Shown: positions 17,452 to 27,400 of the stretch, piece by piece
Layout: every line of letters begins with the position of its first letter
How positions within the stretch are numbered: the stretch's first letter is position 1
Origin: Ktedonobacter robiniae
GTDB taxonomy: Bacteria > Chloroflexota > Ktedonobacteria > Ktedonobacterales > Ktedonobacteraceae
Direction of reading: 5' to 3'
Length of the DNA stretch: 64,000 bases
Assembly: GCF_016587375.1 (NCBI RefSeq)
Contig: NZ_BNJG01000002.1
Coordinates: 682,001-746,000, forward strand
Notes under the pieces: model-generated
Seen by the model: the letters and a program-made list of their open reading frames with translations, nothing else
Database searches by the model: none
What the model was told of the DNA's origin: nothing
Position numbers and translations under genes: made by a program

Positions 17452-17787
17452 TCAGAGGGAAATCTGATACGCGCCAAAACGGCGCACCCAGGCAGCGTTT
17501 TCGTCCCGGTCCCCAACATAGCCACACGCAGGATTCGGGCAGACAAAGATGCGATCAGCAAGCGTGAGGTCTTCTTTGCGCGCTCCACAGCACTGGCACA
17601 ATTGGCTGGATGGGAAAAAACGATCCACTTTGATGAGCATCCTCCCCTGAGCGGCTACCTTGCTTTCCAGCAGGTCTAGGAGTTTGCCCACGGCTGCATC
17701 GGAGAAGGCGCGTGAAAGGCAACGATTGTGCGCATTACCAGAGGCAATATCCGCTTGATTGAGCGTCTCATGATACAGGTGGAGCAT
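17452..17787 (-). pseudogene. TnpB C-terminal fragment with zinc finger
   Basis: About 111 residues: FSDAAVGKLLDLLESKV, VDRFFPSSQLCQCCGARK, FVCPNPACGYVGDRDENAA. This is the four-Cys zinc ribbon and the last RuvC Asp (DRDENAA) of a standard TnpB. The N-terminal two thirds, with the first two catalytic residues, are missing. Unlike the TnpB at 2436, this one has the zinc finger, so the two belong to different branches. Confidence 0.8.
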
Positions 17788-17926
17788 ATCTTAGCGGCAA
17801 ACCAACTCCAGGTAGTGACCAAGGAAGTCGTGGAGACCGCTCGTGATAATCTCATCATTGGAGATTGATCGGAGCTTCTGGCTCGTAAGTCAATCAGCAT
17901 ATCGGTTGAGTTGCCTCAAAATCGTT

Positions 17927-18048
17927 CCAGCCTGTTGAAAAAGGCTCCAATGGATGAGCATATCCTACGATATCACTACCATTTATGCTCGAATTGTGTG
18001 CTCCAAGGGTAAAATGATGAGATTATCTAGACTTTTTCAACAGGCTGG
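17927..18048. mobile_element. 122-bp MITE with 17-bp terminal repeats
   Basis: CCAGCCTGTTGAAAAAG (17927-17943) and CTTTTTCAACAGGCTGG (18032-18048) are perfect reverse complements. The 88-bp interior is non-coding. The tip CAGCCTGTTGAAAAAG resembles ends I associate with IS1182- or IS5-like elements, but no partner transposase with these ends is present here. Confidence 0.75.
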
Positions 18049-18177
18049 TTCGTTTTTGAAACTGCCGAGCCGCCCACTTCATTATCCAATTTTTCCTGCT
18101 GAATTTTGGGATCTACATCCTGTTCATCCCGTCCCGACGCCAGTGGCAAGCAACGCTGCGAGCGCTCTGAGCGGAGC

Positions 18178-18947
18178 TCAAGGCTCGCGTTTGAGCGCCT
18201 CACCAGAGCCTATTGTGCCCAATTGTTCGTCTGTTACCTTTGCCTCGCGCAGATCGGCCATCTCGAAGATTGCCAGGGTGAGCCTCGCCCCGCTGAGGTC
18301 AGCCTGGCGCAGGTTCGCGCCAATGAGGGTCGCCTTGCTCAGATTTGCCTCTGTCAGGTTGGCTCCCTCTATATTCGCCTCCGTGAGAGTCGTCTCCGTG
18401 AGGTTCGCGCCGCTGAGGTCGGACCCTTGCAAATTCGCCTCCCTGAAGTTCACACGCCTCAGATCCATCTGGGCTAAATTGATCTGCGGCAGCACTATCT
18501 TCTGGAGATCAGCCCCGACCAGGGCTTTGCTTCCCTGCAAGCCATCGCCGAGAAAGGTCGCGGGCAAGCCGTTGTGATTGAAAAACTCCACCATGCTAAC
18601 CTGCTGATCGCCATTTAAGGTTTTCAACACCTGGCCCAGCCGTTGTTGTGCGATCTGTGAGATCTCTGGATTGTCGGTAGCAGCGTGAGGAAGTAGGTCT
18701 GGAAGACCATCTCCTGCATCATCGCCATCCATTGCTTCCCGCTCTGATCCTGCGTGTACATTTGCCAGGCCGCGAGACACAGACTGAGCAATAGTGCGAA
18801 GACCAGCGCGGTGACAATTTGACCTGAAGTATTTCCTCCGCTGAGAAGATTGATGAGAAAGGCGATGATCGCAGCAAACAAACCAGAGAAAACAGCCAGT
18901 GTCGAGGGATGAGACACGACCTGACCCACGTGAAAAAGACGTTTCAT
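18178..18947 (-). pseudogene. Membrane pentapeptide-repeat protein, one frameshift
   Basis: The start at 18947 (MKRLFHVGQVVSHP) opens a frame with two membrane segments (TLAVFSGLFAAIIAFLINLL and VTALVFALLLSLCLAAW). At about 18690 the frame changes from QTYFLTLLP to LPHAATDNPEISQIAQQ. It then runs through ADLQ, ANLQGSDLSGANL, ANIEGANLTEANL, ADLSGARL, some ten A(D/N)LxX pentapeptides, to 18178. Corrected length is about 256 residues. Pentapeptide repeats form a right-handed beta helix of unknown role. A single-base error or mutation may be the only defect. Confidence 0.75.
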
Positions 18948-19013
18948 AACCAGAACTGGCCTCCGATTCGTGCATGGGGTTTTGCGAGAGAGCGGTGATG
19001 ATTGGCTGATCCC

Positions 19014-19063
19014 TCCGATGGCTGTGTAGAAGCATTTGGGAGGGCTTCTACACAGCCATCGGA
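19014..19063 (-). terminator. Terminator of the MFS-P450 operon
   Basis: TCCGATGGCTGTGTAGAAGC (19014-19033) pairs perfectly with the reverse complement at 19044-19063 around a 10-nt loop. Outer GATCCC/GGGATC bases extend the stem. It lies 31 bp past the P450 stop codon. Confidence 0.7.
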
Positions 19064-19094
19064 GAGGGATCTCCTCGCCAGCACGCACGTGCTG

Positions 19095-20273
19095 TTACTT
19101 GTTCCAGGTCAAGGGCAGCTTCTTTATGCCAAAAGTGGACATGTTCTTGATCGGGAACAACGGCGCATCGGACACGTGCCAGGAGCCAGGCAGGCGGTCG
19201 AGCATCGCGTTCAGCGCAATCTTCGCCTCCAAACGCGCCAGGGGAGCCCCCAGACAGAAGTGGACGCCGCGCCCGAAGCCCAGGTGCCGATTCGGCTCAC
19301 GCTCGATCTTGAATTGATCGGCCTCGGGGAACTGGGCCTCATCACGATTCGCCGAGATGATCCAGGCAAAGAGCATTTGACCAGCCTCTATGCGCTGCTC
19401 GCCAATCGTCGTCTCGGTCACAGCCCAGCGCGGTTGGAGTCTGACCGGCGAGTAGTAGCGCAGGGCCTCTTCAAGCGCTTTGGGCAACAGGTCGCGCTGG
19501 GCACGCAGGCGTTCCACTTCTCCTGGATACTCATCCAGGCACAGGATGGCATTGCCAATCAGATTGGTCGTGGTCTCGTTGCCTGCGACCAGCAACAGCA
19601 CGCAGAATCCGATCAATTCCTCGTTCGAGAGGTGCTCACCATCCACTTCTGCCAGCAGCAGCGCGCTCACTAAGTCATTCTGGGGATGGGCACGCCGCTC
19701 CTCAAAGAGCTGGGTGAAGTAGTTGACCATGCTGCTCATTGCCTGCATGCTCGCCTGCATATCCTCTTCCGTCGCTTCTCCGTCTCCCGAGACGAAGGCA
19801 TCGGACCACTGCTTGAACTCTGCACGCCGCTCGGTGGAGATCCCCAACAACTCTGCAATGATCGTGATCGGCAGCGGATAGGCCAGATCCCTGATCACAT
19901 CCATCTCACCCTTTGCCACTACTTGGTCGAGCAAGCCGTTGGTGATCTCCTGGATGCGCGACTCCATCTGTGCCACCATGCGCGGCGTGAAGGCTTGCGA
20001 CACGATCTGGCGCAGCTTGTGATGGCGCGGCGGGTCCATGCGCACAATGCTCGAACTGATTGGGCTGCTATCGCGGTACTCGGCTGGTATGAAGCGGTTT
20101 TGCTCGGAAGAAAACGTTGCGTGATCGCTGAGCACGCGTGCCACATCGTCATAGCGGTAGAGGTTCCATGCCTGGAAATTCGGGTTGAAGGAAACGGGCT
20201 GCGTCTCACGCATCTGACGAAACCCGTCATACAAGGCAACGATCTCTTCTCTATTGGTCTTTATCTGCATCAT
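19095..20273 (-). CDS. Cytochrome P450
   Basis: 392 residues, a soluble bacterial P450. Visible motifs: I-helix AGNETTTN (residues about 241-248), K-helix ExxR in EEALRYYSPVR (about 290), and the heme-binding loop FGRGVHFCLGAPLAR (about 335-349) with the axial Cys. The start is the double ATG at 20273-20268 behind AAAGAAGAAAT. It would hydroxylate a small hydrophobic substrate using a ferredoxin or similar reductase, neither of which is in the window. It follows the MFS gene by 44 bp on the same strand, suggesting a coupled modification and export unit (inference). Intact. Confidence 0.93.
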   Translation of the reverse strand: MMQIKTNREEIVALYDGFRQMRETQPVSFNPNFQAWNLYRYDDVARVLSDHATFSSEQNRFIPAEYRDSSPISSSIVRMDPPRHHKLRQIVSQAFTPRMVAQMESRIQEITNGLLDQVVAKGEMDVIRDLAYPLPITIIAELLGISTERRAEFKQWSDAFVSGDGEATEEDMQASMQAMSSMVNYFTQLFEERRAHPQNDLVSALLLAEVDGEHLSNEELIGFCVLLLVAGNETTTNLIGNAILCLDEYPGEVERLRAQRDLLPKALEEALRYYSPVRLQPRWAVTETTIGEQRIEAGQMLFAWIISANRDEAQFPEADQFKIEREPNRHLGFGRGVHFCLGAPLARLEAKIALNAMLDRLPGSWHVSDAPLFPIKNMSTFGIKKLPLTWNK

Positions 20274-20317
20274 ATTTCTTCTTTCTCTTTTTCATATCTT
20301 CTACTTGATTCTCTGCA

Positions 20318-21700
20318 CTAGAGCTCTCGCAACACTTTTTGTGTCATCCCAAACAGCATCACCACAGCCAGCACCAGCCCTGCAAATGGGAAGAGGATCG
20401 CTGGACCGAAATGGTTCGCGAGGACACCGGCCAGGACCGTCGAGACAGGATACAGCCCTTGTGAACTGAACATCAACAAGCCCATGATACGCCCCATCAG
20501 ATGGCTTGGAATGTTCATTTGGACCGCGGTGAAGAACAGGACGGCGAAGCCACTGCTGGCAATGCCCCCAATCAGCATGCAGGCCACGGCTCCAAGCACA
20601 CCCCCAACCGGGAGCAGCGCAAACATGGCGGCTATGATCATCCCCCCCAGCAGGATAATCAGTCCTTTACGTTTGTATTTGCCCACCATGCCAGCGAGGA
20701 TGGACCCGATGAGCGCGCCCGCACCCCAACCCCCTAGGATGAAACCAAACCCGCTCGCGTTCCCTTGCATGGGACCCTGAACCAGCGCGGGCAGCGCCAC
20801 CTCGATCAACCCGCCTGTCACAAGGCTGCTCACGATGAACATGAACAGGGCAATCTGAATCAACCGTGAGGTGCCGAGATACCCCCAGAAACTGATCTGC
20901 ATCCCCACTTCCTGCGCGCTGGCTTGTGGATGGTCCTGGCTTGCTTCTGGGCTTGCTTCGATCTGGCTTCCATCAGGTGTGGCATGTTTGGTCCCCCGCA
21001 TCAGCGCGAGCGAGCCCGCCGAGAAGAGAAAGGTGACCGCGTCGATAGCTAGAGCCACTGCCGAAGTAAGCCCGGAGACGATCACGCCAGCGATCGATGA
21101 ACCAATCAAGTTCGCGCCCTGCATCGAGGCCATCATCAGTCCATTGCCAGCTTGCAGATCGTCTCTGTCCAGGATATCTGGCACCATGGACATGGAAGCG
21201 GGGGTGAATGCGCCTCCCAGGGCTCCCAGCGGCACCGCGATGGCGCAGAGCTGCCAGAGGAGAGGATGACCACCAAAGGCCAGCACCGCCAAGACTCCCA
21301 TCAACAGCAGGCGCACCGTATCAGCAATCAACATGAACCGGCGTGGGCGCAGGCGATCCGAGAGCCAGCCGCCCGCCAGCATGCACACCGCGCGGGGAAT
21401 ACCGTACGCGGACAGCACAATGCCTAGCTCCTGCGCGCTGCCGCCCGTGGTCAGGATCAGCCACGGCAGCGCCACCATGTAGAGCGCATCGCCGAAGGTC
21501 GAGATGGTCTGACCGCCGAAGAGCAACATAAAATTGGGCACTTTGAAGAGCCGCATCATCCCCCCAGCAGCCGGTTTGGCTGTGTCTGGCTGCGCTGCGC
21601 TTTCCATCGAACCCTTTTGTGTGTTCGTTTCGCCTGTCTGCTTCACTCGTTCCGGCGTGCTAGCCGGTGCGAATTCCTTTGGACTCAAAGTAGTTGACAT
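20318..21700 (-). CDS. MFS transporter, first gene of the P450 operon
   Basis: 460 residues with 12 predicted membrane segments. The N-terminal 45 residues are hydrophilic (STTLSPKEFAPASTPERVKQ), then LFKVPNFMLLFGGQTISTFGDALY begins helix 1, typical of the MFS_3 branch. The loop motif GGWLSDRLRPRRFML is complete. A long, acidic, Gln-rich central loop lies at about residues 240-265. Transport substrate unknown. It is transcribed with the P450. Confidence 0.85.
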   Translation of the reverse strand: MSTTLSPKEFAPASTPERVKQTGETNTQKGSMESAAQPDTAKPAAGGMMRLFKVPNFMLLFGGQTISTFGDALYMVALPWLILTTGGSAQELGIVLSAYGIPRAVCMLAGGWLSDRLRPRRFMLIADTVRLLLMGVLAVLAFGGHPLLWQLCAIAVPLGALGGAFTPASMSMVPDILDRDDLQAGNGLMMASMQGANLIGSSIAGVIVSGLTSAVALAIDAVTFLFSAGSLALMRGTKHATPDGSQIEASPEASQDHPQASAQEVGMQISFWGYLGTSRLIQIALFMFIVSSLVTGGLIEVALPALVQGPMQGNASGFGFILGGWGAGALIGSILAGMVGKYKRKGLIILLGGMIIAAMFALLPVGGVLGAVACMLIGGIASSGFAVLFFTAVQMNIPSHLMGRIMGLLMFSSQGLYPVSTVLAGVLANHFGPAILFPFAGLVLAVVMLFGMTQKVLREL

Positions 21701-21868
21701 GATAATTCCTTATTCTTGCTTCTCTGCTCGTTCTTCCTAGAAAAACTCAGACACATCGCTTATGGTTCGCTTTCCATGGTGAAATGTACGCATTGTAAGA
21801 CATCGAGCTTCTTGTATGATTTGTGGAGATCGTTTCCCTGGATGGAAATGTTGTGCATCGTCTTCTTC

Positions 21869-22738
21869 TCATGAGAGAACAGTGACCTTGGAGAGATCAA
21901 CCTCCAGGCCTTTGAGGGCGGCATAGGTGAGCTTATCCATCAGCGCACCGTCAAAGGAAATGGTTTTGAGGGCCCGGTAATATTTCTTCGACCACAGAGA
22001 CGCCGAGCAGAACGACATATTTTTGAGGGTCGCGCCCTGAAATGACGTGTCCTTGAGTCCCGCCTCGTCAAACCTGACACCCTGAAAGGTCTGCCCATCA
22101 AAGCGTTGTCCGCTCAGATCCGAAGAGGTGAAGTCCACACCGAGAAAGCGACAGCGTTCAAAAGTTGTTTTTCTCAGGTCGGTCTTCGCGAAGTTGATAT
22201 CCGTGAGCGTGACACCGATGAATTGTGCTCCGACCAGCCCCGATGTGCTGAAGTTGGTGCGCACAAGGATGGCTTCACGGAAGTTCGCCTCCGCCAGATC
22301 AAGGGTAGAGAAGTCGCAATCGGTCAGATTGGCGCCCGCAAAATTGGCTTCACGGACGTCACTGCCCCGGAACGAGCTCCCAGTGAGGTCGGCGCCCGTA
22401 AAGTCAGAGCCGCGTAACGCGCTACTTTTAAAATTGCCTTGATGCGCGACAACGCCCGCAAAGTCGCTCTGTGGCAGATGGCTCGCACTCAAGTTGATGG
22501 CCACCTGCCGCTGCAGCGCGTGGGAGAGGTTGGCGACCTCCCGGACGGTTTGCTCAATGTCGCCGATACTCTCAATGGTCATGTCAAAGGTGGTTTCATC
22601 ATCCTTGCCCTCGGCTTTGAGCTCACGGAAGCGCTCCTGCACATCGGAGAGCAGATCAGCTTTCAATTCGGCGGTGCTTTTGACCTCCTCGTAGGGAGCA
22701 AATACGCCGTTGACATAGTTGGTCAATTTCTCGTTCAT
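21869..22738 (-). CDS. Pentapeptide-repeat protein
   Basis: 289 residues. Residues 1-85 form an alpha-helical head (NEKLTNYVNGVFAPYEEVKS, ELKADLLSDVQERFRELKAEG) of the kind found in HAAS/permease-prefix proteins regulated by PadR. The rest is a pentapeptide-repeat beta helix (SDFTGADLTGSSFRGSDVREANFAGANLTDCDF and following). No membrane segment. A PadR fragment lies just upstream on the same strand, matching the usual PadR plus helical-head protein pairing. The role is unknown; DNA-mimic or scaffold functions exist in the family. Confidence 0.85.
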   Translation of the reverse strand: MNEKLTNYVNGVFAPYEEVKSTAELKADLLSDVQERFRELKAEGKDDETTFDMTIESIGDIEQTVREVANLSHALQRQVAINLSASHLPQSDFAGVVAHQGNFKSSALRGSDFTGADLTGSSFRGSDVREANFAGANLTDCDFSTLDLAEANFREAILVRTNFSTSGLVGAQFIGVTLTDINFAKTDLRKTTFERCRFLGVDFTSSDLSGQRFDGQTFQGVRFDEAGLKDTSFQGATLKNMSFCSASLWSKKYYRALKTISFDGALMDKLTYAALKGLEVDLSKVTVLS

Positions 22739-22753
22739 AACAATACCTTTCTT

Positions 22754-22940
22754 TTACAAGAGGTTCTCCAGTACGCGCTTGGCGTACTCCCAGTTGCCTT
22801 TGTTGCGCTCGTATGTTGCTTTCCCTTTTTCAGTCATCTTAAAGTATTTCCTCCTTCCGCCTTGCGATTCATCGCCCCAATACCATTCGATGTCCCTGTC
22901 GACCTCAAGCCGCCGGACGCTGGAGTACTTCGATGGGTAG
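22754..22940 (-). pseudogene. PadR-family regulator, C-terminal fragment
   Basis: About 60 residues ending the winged helix: VRRLEVDRDIEWYWGDESQGGRRKYFKMTEKGKATYERNK, the typical PadR wing followed by its dimer helix. The recognition helix and start are missing because the gene is joined at about 22940 to the end of the GNAT gene. Without it, the pentapeptide gene downstream has lost its normal regulator. Confidence 0.75.
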
Positions 22941-23442
22941 GCCGCTCTCGTCTCCATTTGAGCATGCTTCCATCAGGCTCAAGACGCTGCATGCCTATTT
23001 TCTCAAGCACTTTGATGGAACCGATATTGTCATCAAGACACTCAGCTGTGACACACCTGATGGAAATATGCTGGAAGGCCCAGGATATGAGGCCTTGTGC
23101 CATTTCCGTCGCATAGCCTGCCCCACGATATTCGGGAAGAATGCTGTAGCCAATCTCGACCATTCCCTGCTCATCTGGCCCGCCCTTAAAACCGATGTCA
23201 TTGATGACCTGTTGATCGGCGGTATGAAGAATGATGCTATCCCAGATCGCGCCTTTCGGATCATTTTCCATGAGTTGAATGAAAAATGGTAAGGCTTCAA
23301 GGTAATCTGGCAATGGCCAATGAGGAGGCACATGCACTCCCAGCAATTGCTCCAGAGCGCTTCTATCCTCAAGCGTTGCTTTTTTCAATGTCAGAGAAAA
23401 GGGAATGAGTTGCAGTCGAGCTGTCTGAATAGGTTGTAACAT
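22834..23442 (-). CDS. GNAT N-acetyltransferase, C-terminus replaced
   Basis: The acetyltransferase (GNAT, RimJ-like) domain spans residues 1-168: MLQPIQTARLQLIPFSL at the start, the acetyl-CoA loop in ILPEYRGAGYATEMAQGLISW, and VLEKIGMQRLEPDGSMLKW near the end. After LKWR the frame runs about 30 residues into out-of-frame PadR sequence, so the last one or two native residues are replaced by a foreign tail. The core domain is complete and may work. The start at 23442 was chosen from homology; the AAAGGAG upstream is 14 nt away, and an eight-codon longer start exists. Confidence 0.7.
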   Translation of the reverse strand: MLQPIQTARLQLIPFSLTLKKATLEDRSALEQLLGVHVPPHWPLPDYLEALPFFIQLMENDPKGAIWDSIILHTADQQVINDIGFKGGPDEQGMVEIGYSILPEYRGAGYATEMAQGLISWAFQHISIRCVTAECLDDNIGSIKVLEKIGMQRLEPDGSMLKWRRERPTHRSTPASGGLRSTGTSNGIGAMNRKAEGGNTLR

Positions 23443-23479
23443 GGTAGAGCTGTGTTCTCCTTTCAACGAATGCTTTGGT

Positions 23480-24052
23480 CTACGAGCGCTTGTCGTACTG
23501 GAGAATCATCACGCCACTTTCAAAGGGCTTTGTAGACGCCAGACGAAACTGCTGTACCTGGAACGGACCAGAAAAAAGCGAGATCCCATTGCCGATCACA
23601 ACAGGGTTGAGCTTGATAATCAGTTTATCTATTTCAGAGAGCAGTTGTTGAGCCAGCTTGCCGCCTCCACAGAGCCAAATATCCATTCCCTCTTCCTGCT
23701 TGAGTTCCTGAATCTTCTTGAGAGGATCGCCAGAGACAAATTCGATGGAAGGATCGGTCTCTGCTGACAGGCTGGAGCTTATGACAATCTGGCGGAGCTA
23801 CGGATAGGGGCTAGTCAGGCCCACCTTCAAACCAGGTTCATACGTTCCACGTCCCATGACAACCGTATCAAAATGTCTGTTGGCAGCGCTGATCCCGAAG
23901 TGCGCGCGGTCAGGTGCAGGGAACGTCTCGGGGAATTCCCCGAGAAGATAGGGGAGATGATCAGTCATCGTGAAAAAGAAATCGTATTGGCCCTCTGGTC
24001 CGGCAATATAACCATCTAAGGTCGATGCAATATAGTAAATGAGTTTTCTCAA
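23480..24052 (-). pseudogene. DHFR/RibD-C family reductase with one in-frame TAG
   Basis: A dihydrofolate-reductase-like protein of about 190 residues. The TTG start at 24052 (LRKLIYYIASTLDGYIAGPEG) follows GGAAAACA. VVMGRGTYE near residue 84 and IWLCGGGKLAQQLL near 130 are the NADPH-site motifs. The frame is open and continuous except for a TAG at 23798-23800, between TSPYP and LRQIVISSS. One base change would restore it. Whether it is expressed in two pieces, suppressed or dead cannot be told. Confidence 0.8.
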
Positions 24053-24127
24053 TTGTTTTCCTTTCCAAAAATGTGCTTGATGAGTACACCACCTTTTAAG
24101 GCGAGTAAGCACCTATAAGATAGAGAG

Positions 24128-24343
24128 TCAAATTGATGGGAGTTCATCCGTCTCAAGGGAGAGTAGAACCAGCCCGAGGCTGCGAATTTTCAAGAGCACC
24201 CGATAGAGCGCCGCTTGATCGACCAGGAGTCCGTGGAGCACTGTTCTGCCGCTTGTCTCGTGAAGAATCTCAAGGCTCTCAAACCATTCTTGCCAGGATG
24301 GGTCCAAATGTCCTTTAATAGCAATGCGACAATGGATATTCAG
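24128..24343 (-). CDS. Small conserved hypothetical protein
   Basis: 71 residues (NIHCRIAIKGHLDPSWQEWF ... LLKIRSLGLVLLSLETDELP). AAAGGAGGAA lies 5 nt before a CTG at 24343, which I take as the start; the next ATG is 33 bp upstream, ahead of that site. It resembles small proteins I associate with Ktedonobacteria next to VOC/hydrolase genes (HLDPSWQEWFxGL...LLxKIRSLGLxL); the function is unknown. Confidence 0.6.
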   Translation of the reverse strand: MNIHCRIAIKGHLDPSWQEWFESLEILHETSGRTVLHGLLVDQAALYRVLLKIRSLGLVLLSLETDELPSI

Positions 24344-24446
24344 CGCCTTCCTCCTTTCGTTGAACATGCCTGGAGTATAAGGCGCCAGAGGGTGAGTTGC
24401 CTTCACCTGATCGGATGGTTGTGGGTGGGTGAGGAAACAGAATGGA

Positions 24447-27400
24447 TTAGAGCAAAGACAAGCGTCGTGCCACCTCACTGGCTTCAACGCGATTGTGGAC
24501 GCCCAGTTTGCGATAGAGGCTTTGGACGTGGGTTTTCACGGTATTGAGCGAGATCACCAGGGCATTGGCGATCTCAGGATTGGAACGCCCGGCGACCAGC
24601 AGGCGGAGGACCCGCTGCTCCTGCTCGCTGAGTGGTTCCGGGAGCAATGCATTCTCCCTGAGAGGCACCACCTCTTCTGTGGACTGAGCGCCTGCTTTCT
24701 GGGTAAATGCGCCCAGAAGGGTACGCACGTAGGCAATCAGGGAGGCCTCGCGTAGTTCTGGCAATAGCATGCTCAGCAGCGCTTCCATCGCAGGACCCTC
24801 ATCCAGAAAGAGGCGTTGGTAGTTCTCAGGGTATGCCAGCCGCAACGCCTGGAGAAGAGAGGATTTCGCCTGGCTGTATTCTTGACAGGCAACATGGGCC
24901 AAAGCCTCCAGAATCTGGATTTCCAGAACGCTGCGCTTGCGTCTCTGAGCCTGGGCTTTCTCTTTCCAGGGGACCAGCTCGTTCAATGCGGTCTCCCCTC
25001 GCTTTTGCGCAATGTGCAAACGCACGAGGAGCAGCGCTTCTTCTTGCTGGAGCAGGAGTGGGAGTGCTTCCTCCTGTTCGTGTGTTCGGGAACTGAACGT
25101 CTGATCCTTTCCCTGCACCCATTGTTCGACCGCTGACAGATCTCCATGTGCCAGTTGGAGCCGCGCCTGGCAGACGCGTATTACTCTCAAAGACCAGGAA
25201 AAACGAGTATGCATCTCCCATTTCGAAAGCATCTCCAGAGCCTTCTGTGTCTCCCCACAAGCGTGTAGCAGGCGAGCTTGGACGAGAGCGCCCGATGTCA
25301 GAACGTGAATCCCTTTCTCCGGCGTTGCTCTCAGCGTCTGCGCTCCAGAGAGATGGCGCTGAGCGTCGGAGAGTTCATTGCGCTCATAAGCAAGTTGAGC
25401 AAGAGCATGATAGGCCCAGGAGAGGAAGAACGGTTCTGTGCTTCCTGTAGAGAGCAGCAATTGCTGTCGAGCAATCTCCTGATCTTCATCCATATGGGCA
25501 AGGGCCTGGTGGTAGTAGTGTGAGGCTCTGTGTAGCTCACCTTTTTCCAGGCAGACTTCTCCTAACATGAGGGATGTCGCGAAGGCAGCAGAAAGATTGT
25601 CAAGGTTTTTTAACCCCCTATACCCTTCAAGGAGGCGCTGGTAGGCCACGTCCGTCTCGCCTGCCAGAAAGGCTTCTAGTCCACTCATCACAACGTTGTC
25701 CGAATACATTAGACTCTGTCCGGAAAGGAGTGAGCTGGCTTGACGAGTCAACGCCAACGCGCGGGCTTGATCATCCTGAAAAAAAGCCAGCTCGGCGTGC
25801 AGTTGCAGTGCTTCTCCCAGTTGCTCCCACTGTTGCGTCGCCTCAAAGCCCTGCTTTGCCCACTGAAGCAGCCTCTCGACCTGTTCCCAGGTCCCAGGCG
25901 AACGTCGATCAGTCGTAAACGTCAACGCGAGCACATACTGAAGGCAGAGCTCCGGTTGAGCTTGCAGCGGTTTCTCTGGCATGCGTTTGAGCCAGGAGCA
26001 GAGCAGATGATACTCATTGTGAAAGCTGTGAGGGACCAGAAATCGTCCAATGAGCACAGCCGCGCGGGAAAACTCCTCGCACGCCAGTGCCGCTTCAATC
26101 GCTTCTGGGAACATCCGCTGTTGCTCATACCACTGACTGGCTTTGCTCCTCAGGGAACGGATGGTGGCTGTCCCCAGGCGAAGCTGTGCTTCATGCTGCA
26201 TAGCCTGTTTCCACAGGGCATGATAGTGATACCACTGCCGACTCTCGGAGAGGGGTTGGAGAAACAAATTCGCTCGCTCTATCCATTCAAGCAGGTGAGC
26301 ACTATCCTCTCTGCCTCTGATAGCATCGCAGAGGGAGGCACTCAAAGGATTGAGCCAGCTGGTCTGCAACAAGAAGTCTTGCAGGTCTTCCGGCAGGTTG
26401 GTGAGGATTTCTTCACGCAGGTAATCGAGCACGAAGCGCTGGCTGCCACTGAGCAGATGCACCGAAGTGGAGGGATCAGCCTGTTTCTGGAGGAAGAGGG
26501 CGGCCAGTTGGAGGCTGGCAATCCAGCCCTCGGTGCGCGCTTCCAACAGCGTCACGTCGGTCTCCGAGAGGGCAAGTCCCATGCGCTGCGTGAGAAAGCG
26601 CTGCGTTTCTTCCCGCGTAAAGCGCAGGTTGGTATCGCGGATCTCGACCAGGTGCCCGCGCACCCGCAAGCGAGAGAGCGGCAGATCCGGGTCGACGCGA
26701 CTGCCCAGCACCAGGTGCACCTGCGGGGGCGCATGCTCCAGCCAGAAAGTCAGCGAGGCATGAATGCTCGGTTCCTCGATCACATGATAGTCATCCAGGA
26801 TCAGCACCAGAGGGGAGTTCTCTGCATGTTGACCTGCGAACTCATTGAGCAGGGTGGTCAGGCTGCTCGAAAGCGGCGCAGAGGTGTGCAACAGGGCAAG
26901 GGCACGCGTTCCCATATCTGGCCAGCACGTCCGCAGAGCCGCGATCACCGAAATCCAGAAGCGCGTCGGGTCATTGTCCAGGGGCTCCAGAGACAGCCAG
27001 GCAACGGCTCCCTGATGCTGCTGCGCCCACGCAGAGAGCAGGGTGGTTTTGCCCCAGCCAGCGGAGGCAGAGAGCAAGGTCAGTGGGCGGGACAGCGCAG
27101 CCTCCAGAGCAGAGAGCAAACGCTCCCGTACCACGAGAGTAGCAGGAAGAGGGGGAGGAGTCAGCCTGGTCAGCACCATCAGCATGCCGGGAGCATCGAA
27201 GGAGTCACCAGGCTCGACGAGGCGAGAAGGAGCCTCGTTGCCAGCAGGGAAGAGATGCAAGGAAACAGGACTCGCCTCCAGCACGCGCGAGGGGAACGAT
27301 GACGGCTTCTGCTGGTTCTCCTGGAGATCCTGTGCCATCTCCTCTAAACGAACAAGGGTCACGGTCGCATCGGTTCCCAGATAGCGCTTCCTGCTCTGGC

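Noticed and set aside
25740..27302. 520-codon open frame on the plus strand
   Set aside because: It lies entirely antisense to the LuxR/MalT-like gene, whose minus-strand frame shows Walker and HTH motifs; the plus frame has no recognisable domain.
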